From assembly GCA_018830745.1 (NCBI GenBank), contig JAHJRU010000075.1, positions 1 through 13,857 on the forward strand: a DNA stretch of 13,857 nucleotides, given 5' to 3'. The translations under genes and the position numbers were made by a program. The notes below the pieces were generated by a model. That model saw only the letters and a list, made by a program, of their open reading frames with translations. It was not told where the DNA came from and searched no databases. The DNA comes from Chloroflexota bacterium. Lineage in GTDB: Bacteria; Chloroflexota; Dehalococcoidia; Dehalococcoidales; JAHJRU01. Below are positions 6,343 through 12,522 of the stretch, piece by piece. Numbering within the stretch: position 1 is the first letter of the stretch; every line of letters begins with the position of its first letter.

Positions 6343-7398
6343 TTATTGCAGGGCACCGTAGAAGGCGTTCCAGAAGGGGTCAACGATGGGATGCTCCAAT
6401 TTCGTCTCCCTTCCTCCCTCTATCAGCACCATTCCCTTGTCGGGTGAGGTTAATTCCCCGACCACGGAACATTTGATTCCTTTCTTGGTAAGGGCAGTCA
6501 ACACGTCCTGGGCTTTATGCTCGCGACAGGAAATTATTAAAGTCCCCTCACTGATTGAGGCATAAGGGTCGATGTTGAAAGAACGACATATCTCTTCGAT
6601 ACCGTCCTCGATAACTATCTGCTCCTTTTCTACCCTGACTCCCAGACCAGCCGCCTGGGCTATCTCGTAAAGGCCGCCCCATATGCCGCATTCGGTGGCG
6701 TCATGCATCGCCGTGACCCCGTTATCTCTCACCCCAACGCTGACTGCGGTCAGGGCGTCCTCGACTACCGACATCTTATAAAATATCTGCTGCGCCTTCT
6801 GGCTGAAGTCGTGCCCGAATTCTTTTTCGATTCGCTCCGGGAACATGGTGGCGAATATGCCCGTGGCCTCAATGGCTGGTCCCTTGGTGATGATTATCTT
6901 GTCTCCAGCCCGGGCCATTTTGGGAGTAACATATTCATCTTTCTCTCCTACGGCGAGCATGGTAGCTCCGCCTACCATCGGATAATGGCAATTCTCATAG
7001 CGAGCGGTATGCCCGCAGATAACGGCTATTCCCAGCTTCTCGCACTCGCCATGCATGGTTTTCCATACCGTTTCCAGTTGCCCCTTGGTCATCTCCATGG
7101 GCAGATTCAAGTCTATCGAAAGGAACTTCGGCCTCAACCCGGAGGTAACGGCATCAGAAGCGATAATGTGAATAGCAAACCAGGCTGCCTTTTCCCAGCC
7201 ATATTCAGGAACGATAAATACCGGGTCAGCCGTGAGCGCTACTGCCTTGCCCCCGATTTCTATTATGCCTACATCCACTCCATGCTGAGGGCCCACGATG
7301 ATGCTATCGCTTTTAGCTCCCAAGTGGGGAAATATCAACTCGTTAAAAATCTGGGGTGAAATTTTGCCGATTTCGGGCATTTCGTTCATGTCGTTCAC
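6343..7398 (-). CDS. AIR-synthase (PurM/HypE/SelD superfamily) related protein
   Basis: The protein belongs to the PurM-like ATP-using superfamily that includes PurM, ThiL, SelD and HypE. It has 351 residues. The N-terminal half shows GVDVGIIEIGGKAVALTADPV (40-60), WFAIHIIASDAVTSGLRP (73-90) and AVICGHTAR (125-133). The C-terminal half shows GDKIIITKGPAIEATG (165-180), MHDATECGIWGGLYEIA (231-247) and ISEGTLIIS (282-290). It is not a working HypE: the C-terminal cysteine that accepts the carbamoyl group is absent and the protein ends in YGALQ. No SelD-type Cys or Sec loop is seen near the N-terminus. The GTG at 7398 is chosen because AGGAG lies 7 nt upstream; ATG at 7389 is the alternative. 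It begins 3 nt after the cysteine desulfurase gene, so the two are surely co-transcribed. Substrate unknown. Confidence 0.87.
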   Translation of the reverse strand: MNDMNEMPEIGKISPQIFNELIFPHLGAKSDSIIVGPQHGVDVGIIEIGGKAVALTADPVFIVPEYGWEKAAWFAIHIIASDAVTSGLRPKFLSIDLNLPMEMTKGQLETVWKTMHGECEKLGIAVICGHTARYENCHYPMVGGATMLAVGEKDEYVTPKMARAGDKIIITKGPAIEATGIFATMFPERIEKEFGHDFSQKAQQIFYKMSVVEDALTAVSVGVRDNGVTAMHDATECGIWGGLYEIAQAAGLGVRVEKEQIVIEDGIEEICRSFNIDPYASISEGTLIISCREHKAQDVLTALTKKGIKCSVVGELTSPDKGMVLIEGGRETKLEHPIVDPFWNAFYGALQ

Positions 7399-7401
7399 GC
7401 T

Positions 7402-8574
7402 TTATCTCCTGTCCGTATTTTTAAAAAGCGGTGACATTGCCCTGAGCTTGGAAATAATTTTTGGCGTGACTTCCAGAACCCGGTCAATGTCCTCCTGGCT
7501 GGTCCATTTGCCCAGACTGAACCTCATCGAGCAGTGCGCCTGTTCGTGGGGTAACCCCAAAGCCAGCAGTACGTGAGACGGCTCAATGCTTAACGAGCTG
7601 CAGGCTGATCCAGTAGAAGTGCTGATGCCTTCCAGGTCAAGGTTTAGCAGAATCGACTCCCCCTCCACAAACTTAAAGCTGATATTAACATTGTTGGGTA
7701 ACCTCTGGGAGGGATGTCCATTCAGGTACGCATGCTCGATTCGCTCCAGGAGACCACTGATCAGGCGGTCACGGAGAACAATCAGGCGCTCCGCTTCCCC
7801 TGCCATCTCCTGCTGAGCCAGCTCCGCTGCCTTGCCAAAGCCCACAATTCCCGGAATATTGTGGGTGCCGGCTCGCCAGCCATCCTCTTGCTCACCGCCG
7901 TGCATAAAGGGAACCAGTTTGGTTCCTTTTCTGATGTACAATATGCCGACTCCGTTAGGACCGTAGAGTTTGTGTGCCGATGAAGAGAGTAAATCCACTC
8001 CTAACTCATTTACGTCCACCGGTATGCGCCCCACCGCCTGTACGGCATCGGTATGAAAATATACCCCCGCCTCCCGGGCAATCTTGCCTATCCCGGTTAT
8101 TGGCTCAATGGTGCCTACTTCATTATTGGCCTGCATAACCGAGATGAGAATGGTTTTACGGGTTATGGCTTTCCTGACATCGTCAGGGTCAACCAGCCCG
8201 TACTCATCCACCGGGAGATAGGTCACCTCAAACCCCTGGTGTTCCATGAATTCGGCGCTCTCAATTACGGCATGGTGTTCGATGGCCGTGGTGATGATGT
8301 GATTGCCTCGTGACTTGTTGGCGTAAGCTACACCCTTAATGGCACTGTTGTCCGCCTCGGTACCACCGCTGGTAAAAACTATCTCCTCACTGGAAGCCCC
8401 GATGAGAGCCGCCACCTTGCTCCTTGCCTCTTCCAGCGCCTGTTTCGCCTCCTGACCATAAGAGTGAATGCTGGAGGCATTACCGAAGGACTCGGTGAAG
8501 TATGGCAGCATAGCCGTTACCACTTCGGGGTGGGTCGGAGTCGTGGCGGCGTAGTCAAGATAGATTCTTTTCAT
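7402..8574 (-). CDS. nifS: Cysteine desulfurase (NifS/IscS class)
   Basis: This PLP enzyme converts cysteine to alanine and holds the released sulfur as a persulfide for Fe-S, FdhD, carrier or tRNA pathways. It has 390 residues from the ATG at 8574. The N-terminus MKRIYLDYAATTP is canonical. Further marks are TSGGTEADNSAI, EHHAV, HTDAVQAVG (174-182) and the PLP lysine in SSAHKLYGPNG (Lys202). The persulfide cysteine lies in TGSACSSLSIEPSHVLLALG (Cys325). AGAGGGGTG is well placed for this ATG, while a GTG at 8580 would sit on top of it. The start region follows the NIL gene stop within a few bases. No iscU or suf scaffold gene is nearby, so the sulfur may go mainly to FdhD, the carrier protein and NadA maturation. 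Confidence 0.95.
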   Translation of the reverse strand: MKRIYLDYAATTPTHPEVVTAMLPYFTESFGNASSIHSYGQEAKQALEEARSKVAALIGASSEEIVFTSGGTEADNSAIKGVAYANKSRGNHIITTAIEHHAVIESAEFMEHQGFEVTYLPVDEYGLVDPDDVRKAITRKTILISVMQANNEVGTIEPITGIGKIAREAGVYFHTDAVQAVGRIPVDVNELGVDLLSSSAHKLYGPNGVGILYIRKGTKLVPFMHGGEQEDGWRAGTHNIPGIVGFGKAAELAQQEMAGEAERLIVLRDRLISGLLERIEHAYLNGHPSQRLPNNVNISFKFVEGESILLNLDLEGISTSTGSACSSLSIEPSHVLLALGLPHEQAHCSMRFSLGKWTSQEDIDRVLEVTPKIISKLRAMSPLFKNTDRR

Positions 8575-8576
8575 TC

Positions 8577-8819
8577 TCACCCCTCTATGATATCACCAAT
8601 CACCGGATCGACTCTCACCCCCCGGCTGATTACCCAGGCAATGCCCTGCTCCATATCCTGTTCCTCTCCCTCCAGTTCCAGTATCACCCATCCTATGTTC
8701 TCCGATAAGTCGGCTTGCTTGATATTGGTTACCACTCTAAACTGCTGTCCAAGATTATGAATGACGGGTTCCTTGATGGCTTCTTCTGTGAAGGTAAACA
8801 CCACCTGTCTCTTAGACAT
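8577..8819 (-). CDS. Stand-alone NIL-domain protein
   Basis: An 80-residue, single-domain protein. The NIL domain is an ACT-like regulatory fold best known from the C-terminus of MetN methionine transporters. The fit is seen in VVFTFTEEAIKEPVIHNLGQQF (6-27), VVTNIKQADL (29-38), IGWVILELEGEE (42-53) and the closing IAWVISRGVRVDPV (60-73). No cysteine or ferredoxin domain is present, unlike the NIL-ferredoxin proteins implicated in homocysteine formation in anaerobes and methanogens. GGAGGAG precedes the ATG. Its stop lies 2 nt before the desulfurase ATG, implying tight coupling. It may sense or bind a sulfur amino acid; that is inference. Confidence 0.82.
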   Translation of the reverse strand: MSKRQVVFTFTEEAIKEPVIHNLGQQFRVVTNIKQADLSENIGWVILELEGEEQDMEQGIAWVISRGVRVDPVIGDIIEG

Positions 8820-8854
8820 TTACTCCTCCCCCGGCTTTCCTGAACCCTGGCCTT

Positions 8855-8894
8855 TGGAGGTATTATAGCTTAAACTGGCTTATCAAGCACCTCC
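8855..8894 (-). promoter_or_regulatory. Possible internal promoter or stem in the cysK to NIL gap
   Basis: The 90-bp gap (8820-8909) is the largest inside the block. On the minus strand it contains a perfect TATAAT at 8861-8866, but only a poor -35 match at normal spacing. GGAGGT (8856-8861) and ACCTCC (8889-8894) form an inverted repeat, with GCTT and AAGC pairing further inside. Either a secondary promoter for the downstream genes or a weak stem-loop is possible. Confidence 0.3.
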
Positions 8895-8909
8895 CCGGTG
8901 AAGCATCAC

Positions 8910-9902
8910 TCAGGATTCTTGAAAAAGCCAGGTGGAAAGGTAGCGTTCGCCGGTATCCGGCAAAACTACCACTATTAGTTTACCTTCACTTGCTGGTCTT
9001 TTGGCTACTTCCACTGCTGCCCAGGCAGCGGCACCGGAGGATATGCCAGCCAGTATGCCCTCTTCTCTGGCTAGCCTCCTGGCCATTATCCCGGCGTTTT
9101 CATTGGATACCTGGATAATTTCGTCAATCAGGTCGGTTTGCAGTACGTCGGGGACGAAACCGGCACCGATACCCTGAATCTTATGGGGCCCCGGTTTTCC
9201 GCCGGAAAGCACCGGAGAGTCAACCGGCTCGACAGCGATAGCCTTGAATTCAGGGTTCCTCTTCCTTATCACCTGGGTGACGCCGGTAATGGTCCCTCCG
9301 GTCCCCACCCCGGATATCAAAATATCAGCTTGGCCGCCGGTATCCCGCCAGATTTCCTCAGCCGTGGTCAACCGGTGCACCTCAGGATTAGCCTCGTTCT
9401 TAAACTGCTGGGGCATAAAGTAGCCTGGATTCTCGGCAACCAGTTGTTCAGCTTTTCGTATTGCTCCCGGCATACCCTCTGCTCCCGGAGTCAACACCAG
9501 TTCGGCGCCGAAGATGGCTAATAGCTGCCTTCGTTCTAATGACATGGTGTCCGGCATGGTCAGGATGAGCTTGTATCCCCGGGCAGCGCAGACAAAAGCC
9601 AGAGCTATGCCGGTATTGCCGCTGGTGGGTTCGATGATTACCGTATCCTGGTTAATGAGCCCCTTTTCCTCCGCATCAATAATCATTGACATGCCAATCC
9701 GGTCCTTAACGCTGCCAAGGGGATTAAAGGATTCGAGCTTCGCTACTACCTCAGCCTTCGCTCCACCGGTAATCCGGTTTAATCTCACCAGGGGTGTATT
9801 CCCGACCAGCTCGGTAGAATCCCTGGCGATGCCTCTGGTTAGCTTCGGTATCTCTATGGTCTTGTAAAGAAGTTTTTCCACCTTTGGAGTTGCCTTAACC
9901 AT
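8910..9902 (-). CDS. cysK: Cysteine synthase (O-acetylserine sulfhydrylase) with N-terminal extension
   Basis: This PLP enzyme makes cysteine from O-acetylserine and sulfide or a protein thiocarboxylate. The 330-residue protein has [12 protein letters not shown] (31-42), the PLP lysine in [10 protein letters not shown] (Lys66), PTSGNTG (92-98), the phosphate cup GVGTGGT (198-204), [12 protein letters not shown] (240-251) and ISSGAA (287-292), ending in [11 protein letters not shown]. All fit CysK or CysM. About 25 extra residues precede the point where CysK normally begins; AGGAGGG just before the ATG at 9902 supports this longer start. It follows the Rrf2 regulator by 36 bp, an arrangement common for cysteine and Fe-S regulons. 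CysE is encoded at the far end of the same block. Whether sulfide or the carrier thiocarboxylate is the donor cannot be read from sequence. Confidence 0.94.
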   Translation of the reverse strand: MVKATPKVEKLLYKTIEIPKLTRGIARDSTELVGNTPLVRLNRITGGAKAEVVAKLESFNPLGSVKDRIGMSMIIDAEEKGLINQDTVIIEPTSGNTGIALAFVCAARGYKLILTMPDTMSLERRQLLAIFGAELVLTPGAEGMPGAIRKAEQLVAENPGYFMPQQFKNEANPEVHRLTTAEEIWRDTGGQADILISGVGTGGTITGVTQVIRKRNPEFKAIAVEPVDSPVLSGGKPGPHKIQGIGAGFVPDVLQTDLIDEIIQVSNENAGIMARRLAREEGILAGISSGAAAWAAVEVAKRPASEGKLIVVVLPDTGERYLSTWLFQES

Positions 9903-9938
9903 TTTACCCTCCTACCATTATATTTTGAGACAATAGAG

Positions 9939-10379
9939 TTATATCTGGTATGTTATCTCCTCATGGGATTTATTTTTTTGCCGTTCCACCAGGTCTTGCA
10001 GGGTCATTGACTCCAGCACGGTATCAATTGCCTCTTTTATTTCACCCCACACATCCTGGGTGGCGCAGGCTCCCGAACGACTGCATGTTTCCGGATTATC
10101 CACACACTCGGCGGGAGCGAGCGATCCCTCAAGCAGGCCGATAATGTAACCGAGGTTTATCTCTTCCGGGGGCTTGGCCAGCCAGACACCACCTCTAACT
10201 CCACGGATGCTCCCGACTATTCCCTCGGCTACCATGGGAGCTATCAGATGTTGTAGATACGATAGCGAAATCCGCTGCCTTCGAGCGACATCCTTGAGGA
10301 GAACCGGCCCACTTTTATAATGGAGAGCCAGGTCCAGGAGCGCTCTGGTTCCGTATCGTGCTCTGGTGGAAAGTTTCAT
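9939..10379 (-). CDS. Rrf2-family regulator with Fe-S-type cysteine triad (IscR-like)
   Basis: A 146-residue dimeric transcription factor. Residues 1-70 form the winged helix: MKLSTRARYGTRALLDLAL, the recognition part ISLSYLQHLI (37-46) and the wing GSIRGVRGGVWLA. Three cysteines, Cys92, Cys99 and Cys105, are spaced x6 and x5, nearly the 92/98/104 set that binds 2Fe-2S in E. coli IscR. The fourth IscR ligand, His107, is not at the same place (Thr107). CymR, the cysteine regulator of Bacillus, lacks these cysteines, so this protein looks cluster-binding. The ribosome binding site is weak (GGGGT). It heads the sulfur block and has an IscR-like palindrome in its own promoter, which suggests autoregulation and control of the whole unit. 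NsrR-like nitric oxide sensing is an alternative. Confidence 0.92.
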   Translation of the reverse strand: MKLSTRARYGTRALLDLALHYKSGPVLLKDVARRQRISLSYLQHLIAPMVAEGIVGSIRGVRGGVWLAKPPEEINLGYIIGLLEGSLAPAECVDNPETCSRSGACATQDVWGEIKEAIDTVLESMTLQDLVERQKNKSHEEITYQI

Positions 10380-10399
10380 TTTATTAACCCCATTGTTGA

Positions 10400-10424
10400 T
10401 TAATTGACTAATAAAGTCATGTAT
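10400..10424 (-). promoter_or_regulatory. IscR-type palindromic operator in the Rrf2 promoter
   Basis: The core is a perfect inverted repeat, TGACT-N5-AGTCA, at 10405-10419. Read on the minus strand against the E. coli IscR type 1 consensus (ATASYYGACTRWWWYAGTCRRSTAT, from memory), 21 of 25 positions agree. It lies just downstream of, and slightly overlaps, a TATAAT hexamer, and 20 bp upstream of the regulator ATG. The position fits repression of the regulator and the genes behind it. Confidence 0.65.
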
Positions 10425-10456
10425 TATAGATTAGCACTTACCGTAAAGGCTGTCAA
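10423..10456 (-). promoter_or_regulatory. Promoter of the Rrf2-headed sulfur block
   Basis: On the minus strand a perfect TTGACA (10451-10456) and a perfect TATAAT (10423-10428) are present but 22 nt apart, longer than normal. A poorer -10, TAATCT (10428-10433), would give 17 nt. The unusual spacing could mean that the promoter needs a regulator or that only one hexamer is used. The operator at 10400-10424 overlaps its downstream edge. Confidence 0.5.
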
Positions 10457-10497
10457 CCCTCGGAGATTTGGGATATTACTCAATCTTAGTTGGCGAA

Positions 10498-10542
10498 TTA
10501 AAAGCAATCTCTAACTTTATCAGCTATCCCCAGAGATTGCTT
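10498..10542 (-). terminator. Possible terminator downstream of the phosphodiesterase gene
   Basis: On the minus strand AAGCAATCTCT (10532-10542) pairs perfectly with AGAGATTGCTT (10502-10512) over 11 bp, with a 19-nt loop, followed by TTAATT. The U-tract is short and the loop long, so it is a moderate candidate. If active it would keep phosphodiesterase transcription from reading into the Rrf2 block. It is built from part of the interspersed repeat. Confidence 0.4.
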
Positions 10543-10578
10543 CGTCGTCTCGATTACACCGGGACTTCTCGCAATGAC
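10502..10578. repeat. Decayed interspersed (REP-like) repeat
   Basis: The stretch contains AGAGATTGCTTCGTCG (10532-10547) and CTCGCAATGAC (10568-10578), the two ends of a palindromic intergenic repeat I know from many bacterial genomes in the form GTCATTGCGAG...GACGAAGCAATCTC. Here the middle is diverged and a third inverted piece, AAGCAATCTCT, sits at 10502-10512. It lies between the regulator promoter and the phosphodiesterase gene. Copy number in this genome cannot be seen. Confidence 0.55.
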
Positions 10579-10649
10579 GTTTTTGAACAACCACGAATTA
10601 GCAGAACCAGATTTGGTGGTTCCGGGACTCAGGAGATGCTGCGCTGATT

Positions 10650-11117
10650 TCAGACCCGTATTATGTCGGCCTGTACCGTATCGCCGATAGTAATCATGCC
10701 AAAAGAGTCTCTTGCCCGGCCGGGATTAAATAAGAGAGTATTCTCAATAAACCGATTGGTGGGCTCGTGGGAGTGGCCAAAAATTATGATATCGGCGCCA
10801 GGAAAGGTTTTTTGCACTCTTTCCGCCAGTCCCCAGGGTACCCCCCAACCGTGGATAAGACCAATCCTCCTCTCGCCAAAGGTGAACAGGTCATGCCGGG
10901 GTAATATTCGACGGAGTTCTCCAGAGTCCATATTACCCCATACAGCCTTTACCTCCCCCAGGGTCCTTAGTCCGTCAAGCACCGCTTTTTCGGTAAAATC
11001 CCCGGCGTGGACAATCAGGTCTACGTCGCTCAGCGCTATCAAAATACCATTCGGCAGGTCGCCCAGTGTCCTGGCGTGGGTATCGGAGATAACACCGATT
11101 CTAACTTCTTGATTCAT
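10650..11117 (-). CDS. YfcE/MJ0936-family metallophosphoesterase
   Basis: A 155-residue calcineurin-like phosphoesterase. All metal-binding motifs are present: SDTH (11-14), HAGD (37-40), GNMD (61-64), IHG (88-90) and GHSH (114-117), closing with LFNPGR (129-134). Small members of this family hydrolyse phosphodiester model substrates with Mn or Ni; the natural substrate is usually unknown. A TATAAT box on the minus strand at 11127-11132 lies only 9 nt before the ATG, and the ribosome binding site is weak (CCAGG), so the transcript may be nearly leaderless. It is divergent from the cNMP-fold gene at 11324 with about 200 bp between them, and separated from the Rrf2 block by a repeat and possible terminator. 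Confidence 0.92.
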   Translation of the reverse strand: MNQEVRIGVISDTHARTLGDLPNGILIALSDVDLIVHAGDFTEKAVLDGLRTLGEVKAVWGNMDSGELRRILPRHDLFTFGERRIGLIHGWGVPWGLAERVQKTFPGADIIIFGHSHEPTNRFIENTLLFNPGRARDSFGMITIGDTVQADIIRV

Positions 11118-11126
11118 CCTGGTTAT

Positions 11127-11132
11127 ATTATA
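11127..11132 (-). promoter_or_regulatory. -10 box of the phosphodiesterase gene
   Basis: A perfect TATAAT on the minus strand lies 9 nt upstream of the ATG at 11117. A convincing -35 at 16-18 nt was not seen. If used, the transcript would begin within a few bases of the start codon. Confidence 0.4.
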
Positions 11133-11245
11133 CTATCTTGGCTTTGGCAGTGTATGCAAAAACTCAACCCAAGCTGCCAAAAAGTTGCTTAACAATGAGC
11201 GGAAACATGGTTTGTATCGACAAAATAAGCCACTTACCTTCTTGT

Positions 11246-11274
11246 TTGACAAAAATTAATTGCTGGTCTTAAAC
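11246..11274 (+). promoter_or_regulatory. Promoter of the cNMP-fold gene
   Basis: A perfect TTGACA (11246-11251) is followed after 17 nt by TTAAAC (11269-11274), a poor -10. The downstream gene starts at 11324 after a good ribosome binding site. A weak -10 with a strong -35 is compatible with a regulated promoter. Confidence 0.45.
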
Positions 11275-11323
11275 TACAGCTTAACACGGCAGGCTCAAGA
11301 AAAGGGGAGACGAGGAGGCAAAA

Positions 11324-11821
11324 ATGACCAAGCTAGATGTTATCAAGGAGAATCATGTTTTCCAGGGTTTAAATGGAGAGCAATGGCAGAAGATTGCCGC
11401 TATCTCCGAGGAGAAGACATATCCGGCTGGTCAAGTCATTTTTAGAGAGGGTGAACAGGCAAAAGCACTGTACATCCTGGAAGAAGGGAAGGTCCTGTTG
11501 GAAATGAGGATTGCCCCCTACCCCGAGCGCACCCCGGTGCCAACGGCTACCATCCAGGTGGTCACCCAGGGAGAACTGTTTGGCTGGTCAGCACTGGTAG
11601 CCCCTCATGTTCTCACTTCCTCCGGCATCACGGCCAGTAAGTGTCAGGTCATATTAATAAACGGCGAACAGCTATTGGAAATGATGGGCTCAGACCCGGT
11701 TATGGGCTATGAGGTGATGACACGTTTGGCCGAGACTATAGCCGGCAGGCTTAAACACTCGAGAGAGATGCTGATGAGCGAGCGCGGGCTTTCCCTCATC
11801 AGCCAGGCTTATTCTTACTAA
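11324..11821 (+). CDS. Cyclic-nucleotide-binding-fold protein without DNA-binding domain
   Basis: The 165-residue protein matches the N-terminal beta-roll of the Crp/Fnr family: FQGLNGEQWQKIAAISEE (13-30), YPAGQVIFREGEQAKALYILEEGKV (33-57), VVTQGELFGWSALV (79-92) and a C-terminal helix LAETIAGRLKHSREML (135-150) like the Crp dimer helix. It stops there; the helix-turn-helix found at about 170-210 in Crp is missing. The phosphate-binding cassette keeps GELFG but has no arginine where Crp has Arg82 (the segment reads VLTSSG), so cyclic nucleotide binding is doubtful. GAGGAGG precedes the ATG. Cytosolic. It may bind another small ligand or act through a partner protein. A terminator-like stem follows it. 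Confidence 0.85.
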   Translation: MTKLDVIKENHVFQGLNGEQWQKIAAISEEKTYPAGQVIFREGEQAKALYILEEGKVLLEMRIAPYPERTPVPTATIQVVTQGELFGWSALVAPHVLTSSGITASKCQVILINGEQLLEMMGSDPVMGYEVMTRLAETIAGRLKHSREMLMSERGLSLISQAYSY

Positions 11822-11827
11822 TAGTTG

Positions 11828-11862
11828 TTCCCCCTTCTCCCAAAGGTGAAAGGGAATTTTTT
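11828..11862 (+). terminator. Rho-independent-like terminator after the cNMP-fold gene
   Basis: TTCCCCCTTCTCC and GGTGAAAGGGAA form an imperfect stem (one bulge, two mismatches) closed by a short loop and followed by six T (11857-11862). It begins 7 nt after the stop codon. Because the next gene starts only 18 nt later with no obvious promoter in between, termination may be partial. Confidence 0.5.
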
Positions 11863-11879
11863 GTGGGTAGTTTTAACGG

Positions 11880-12503
11880 ATGATTACGCCTTTCCTCGTT
11901 CTATTGATGGCCATATTATTGTTCGGCCTGGGCGGCATGGCTACCATCTGGCTTTTTCTGCGCTGGCGGAGAGTGGCCAGAAGCAAAACGCCGCCTGAAG
12001 GAGCGGTTGCGGAGACCTCTTCTTTCCACTGGAGTTATGTCATCCTGCCCACGGCGGTGCTGGTTCTGTCCATCATCCTGGTGGCTTACTTCTATCGCCT
12101 GCTGCCGGGTGAGGTGGCTTACCATTTCAAAACAGACGGCTCGCCCGATAGATGGTTCGGGCGCGGGGTTATTACCGCCTGGATGCTGGTTCCGCAGTTT
12201 TTCTTAACGCTGCTTGCCGTCACGGTCACCATGGGGATAGCCAGAATGGGTGTTCTTTCCCAGAGTCCAAATGGTGGTAGCATAAAACCAGGGAATGTGC
12301 TGGCGCTTATGGGCAACATGATTGGACTGCCCCAGCTTGTTATCGGCTTTGCAATGCTGGATATTTTCAGCTACAATTCTTACGGAATACACCTCCTGCC
12401 TCTCTGGGTATTCGCCCTGATTGTTATGGGGGCCGGAGGTGTCATTCTGGGTATAATCATGGTTTCAGTCGCCCGGCGAGCCAGGAGAGCTTTATCCAGC
12501 TAA
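11880..12503 (+). CDS. DUF1648-domain membrane protein
   Basis: A 207-residue inner membrane protein with about five predicted membrane segments: 4-27, 53-74, 98-120, 140-163 and 172-197. Between the second and third lies LPGEVAYHFKTDGSPDRWFGR (75-95), the hallmark of DUF1648, found in SdpI-like and related membrane proteins. Positive residues after the first segment (RWRRVARSK) and at the C-terminus (RRARR) suggest those parts are cytoplasmic. The molecular function is unknown; the SdpI immunity role in Bacillus is one example in the wider family and should not be assumed here. The ribosome binding site is poor. It is 19 nt upstream of glyS and probably co-transcribed with it. Confidence 0.8.
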   Translation: MITPFLVLLMAILLFGLGGMATIWLFLRWRRVARSKTPPEGAVAETSSFHWSYVILPTAVLVLSIILVAYFYRLLPGEVAYHFKTDGSPDRWFGRGVITAWMLVPQFFLTLLAVTVTMGIARMGVLSQSPNGGSIKPGNVLALMGNMIGLPQLVIGFAMLDIFSYNSYGIHLLPLWVFALIVMGAGGVILGIIMVSVARRARRALSS

Positions 12504-12522
12504 GGTGTAAAGGAGATAGATA

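Noticed and set aside
6703..7359. 218-codon plus-strand open frame inside the AIR-synthase-like gene
   Set aside because: Composition is that of an antisense shadow, and the minus frame carries all superfamily motifs.
6343..7398. HypE (hydrogenase maturation factor) identity
   Set aside because: The C-terminal cysteine needed for carbamoyl transfer is missing and no other hyp gene is present.
10604..10622. Hairpin GAACCA/TGGTTC downstream of the phosphodiesterase gene
   Set aside because: Only 6 bp and no T-tract on the relevant strand; the stem at 10502-10542 is the better terminator candidate.
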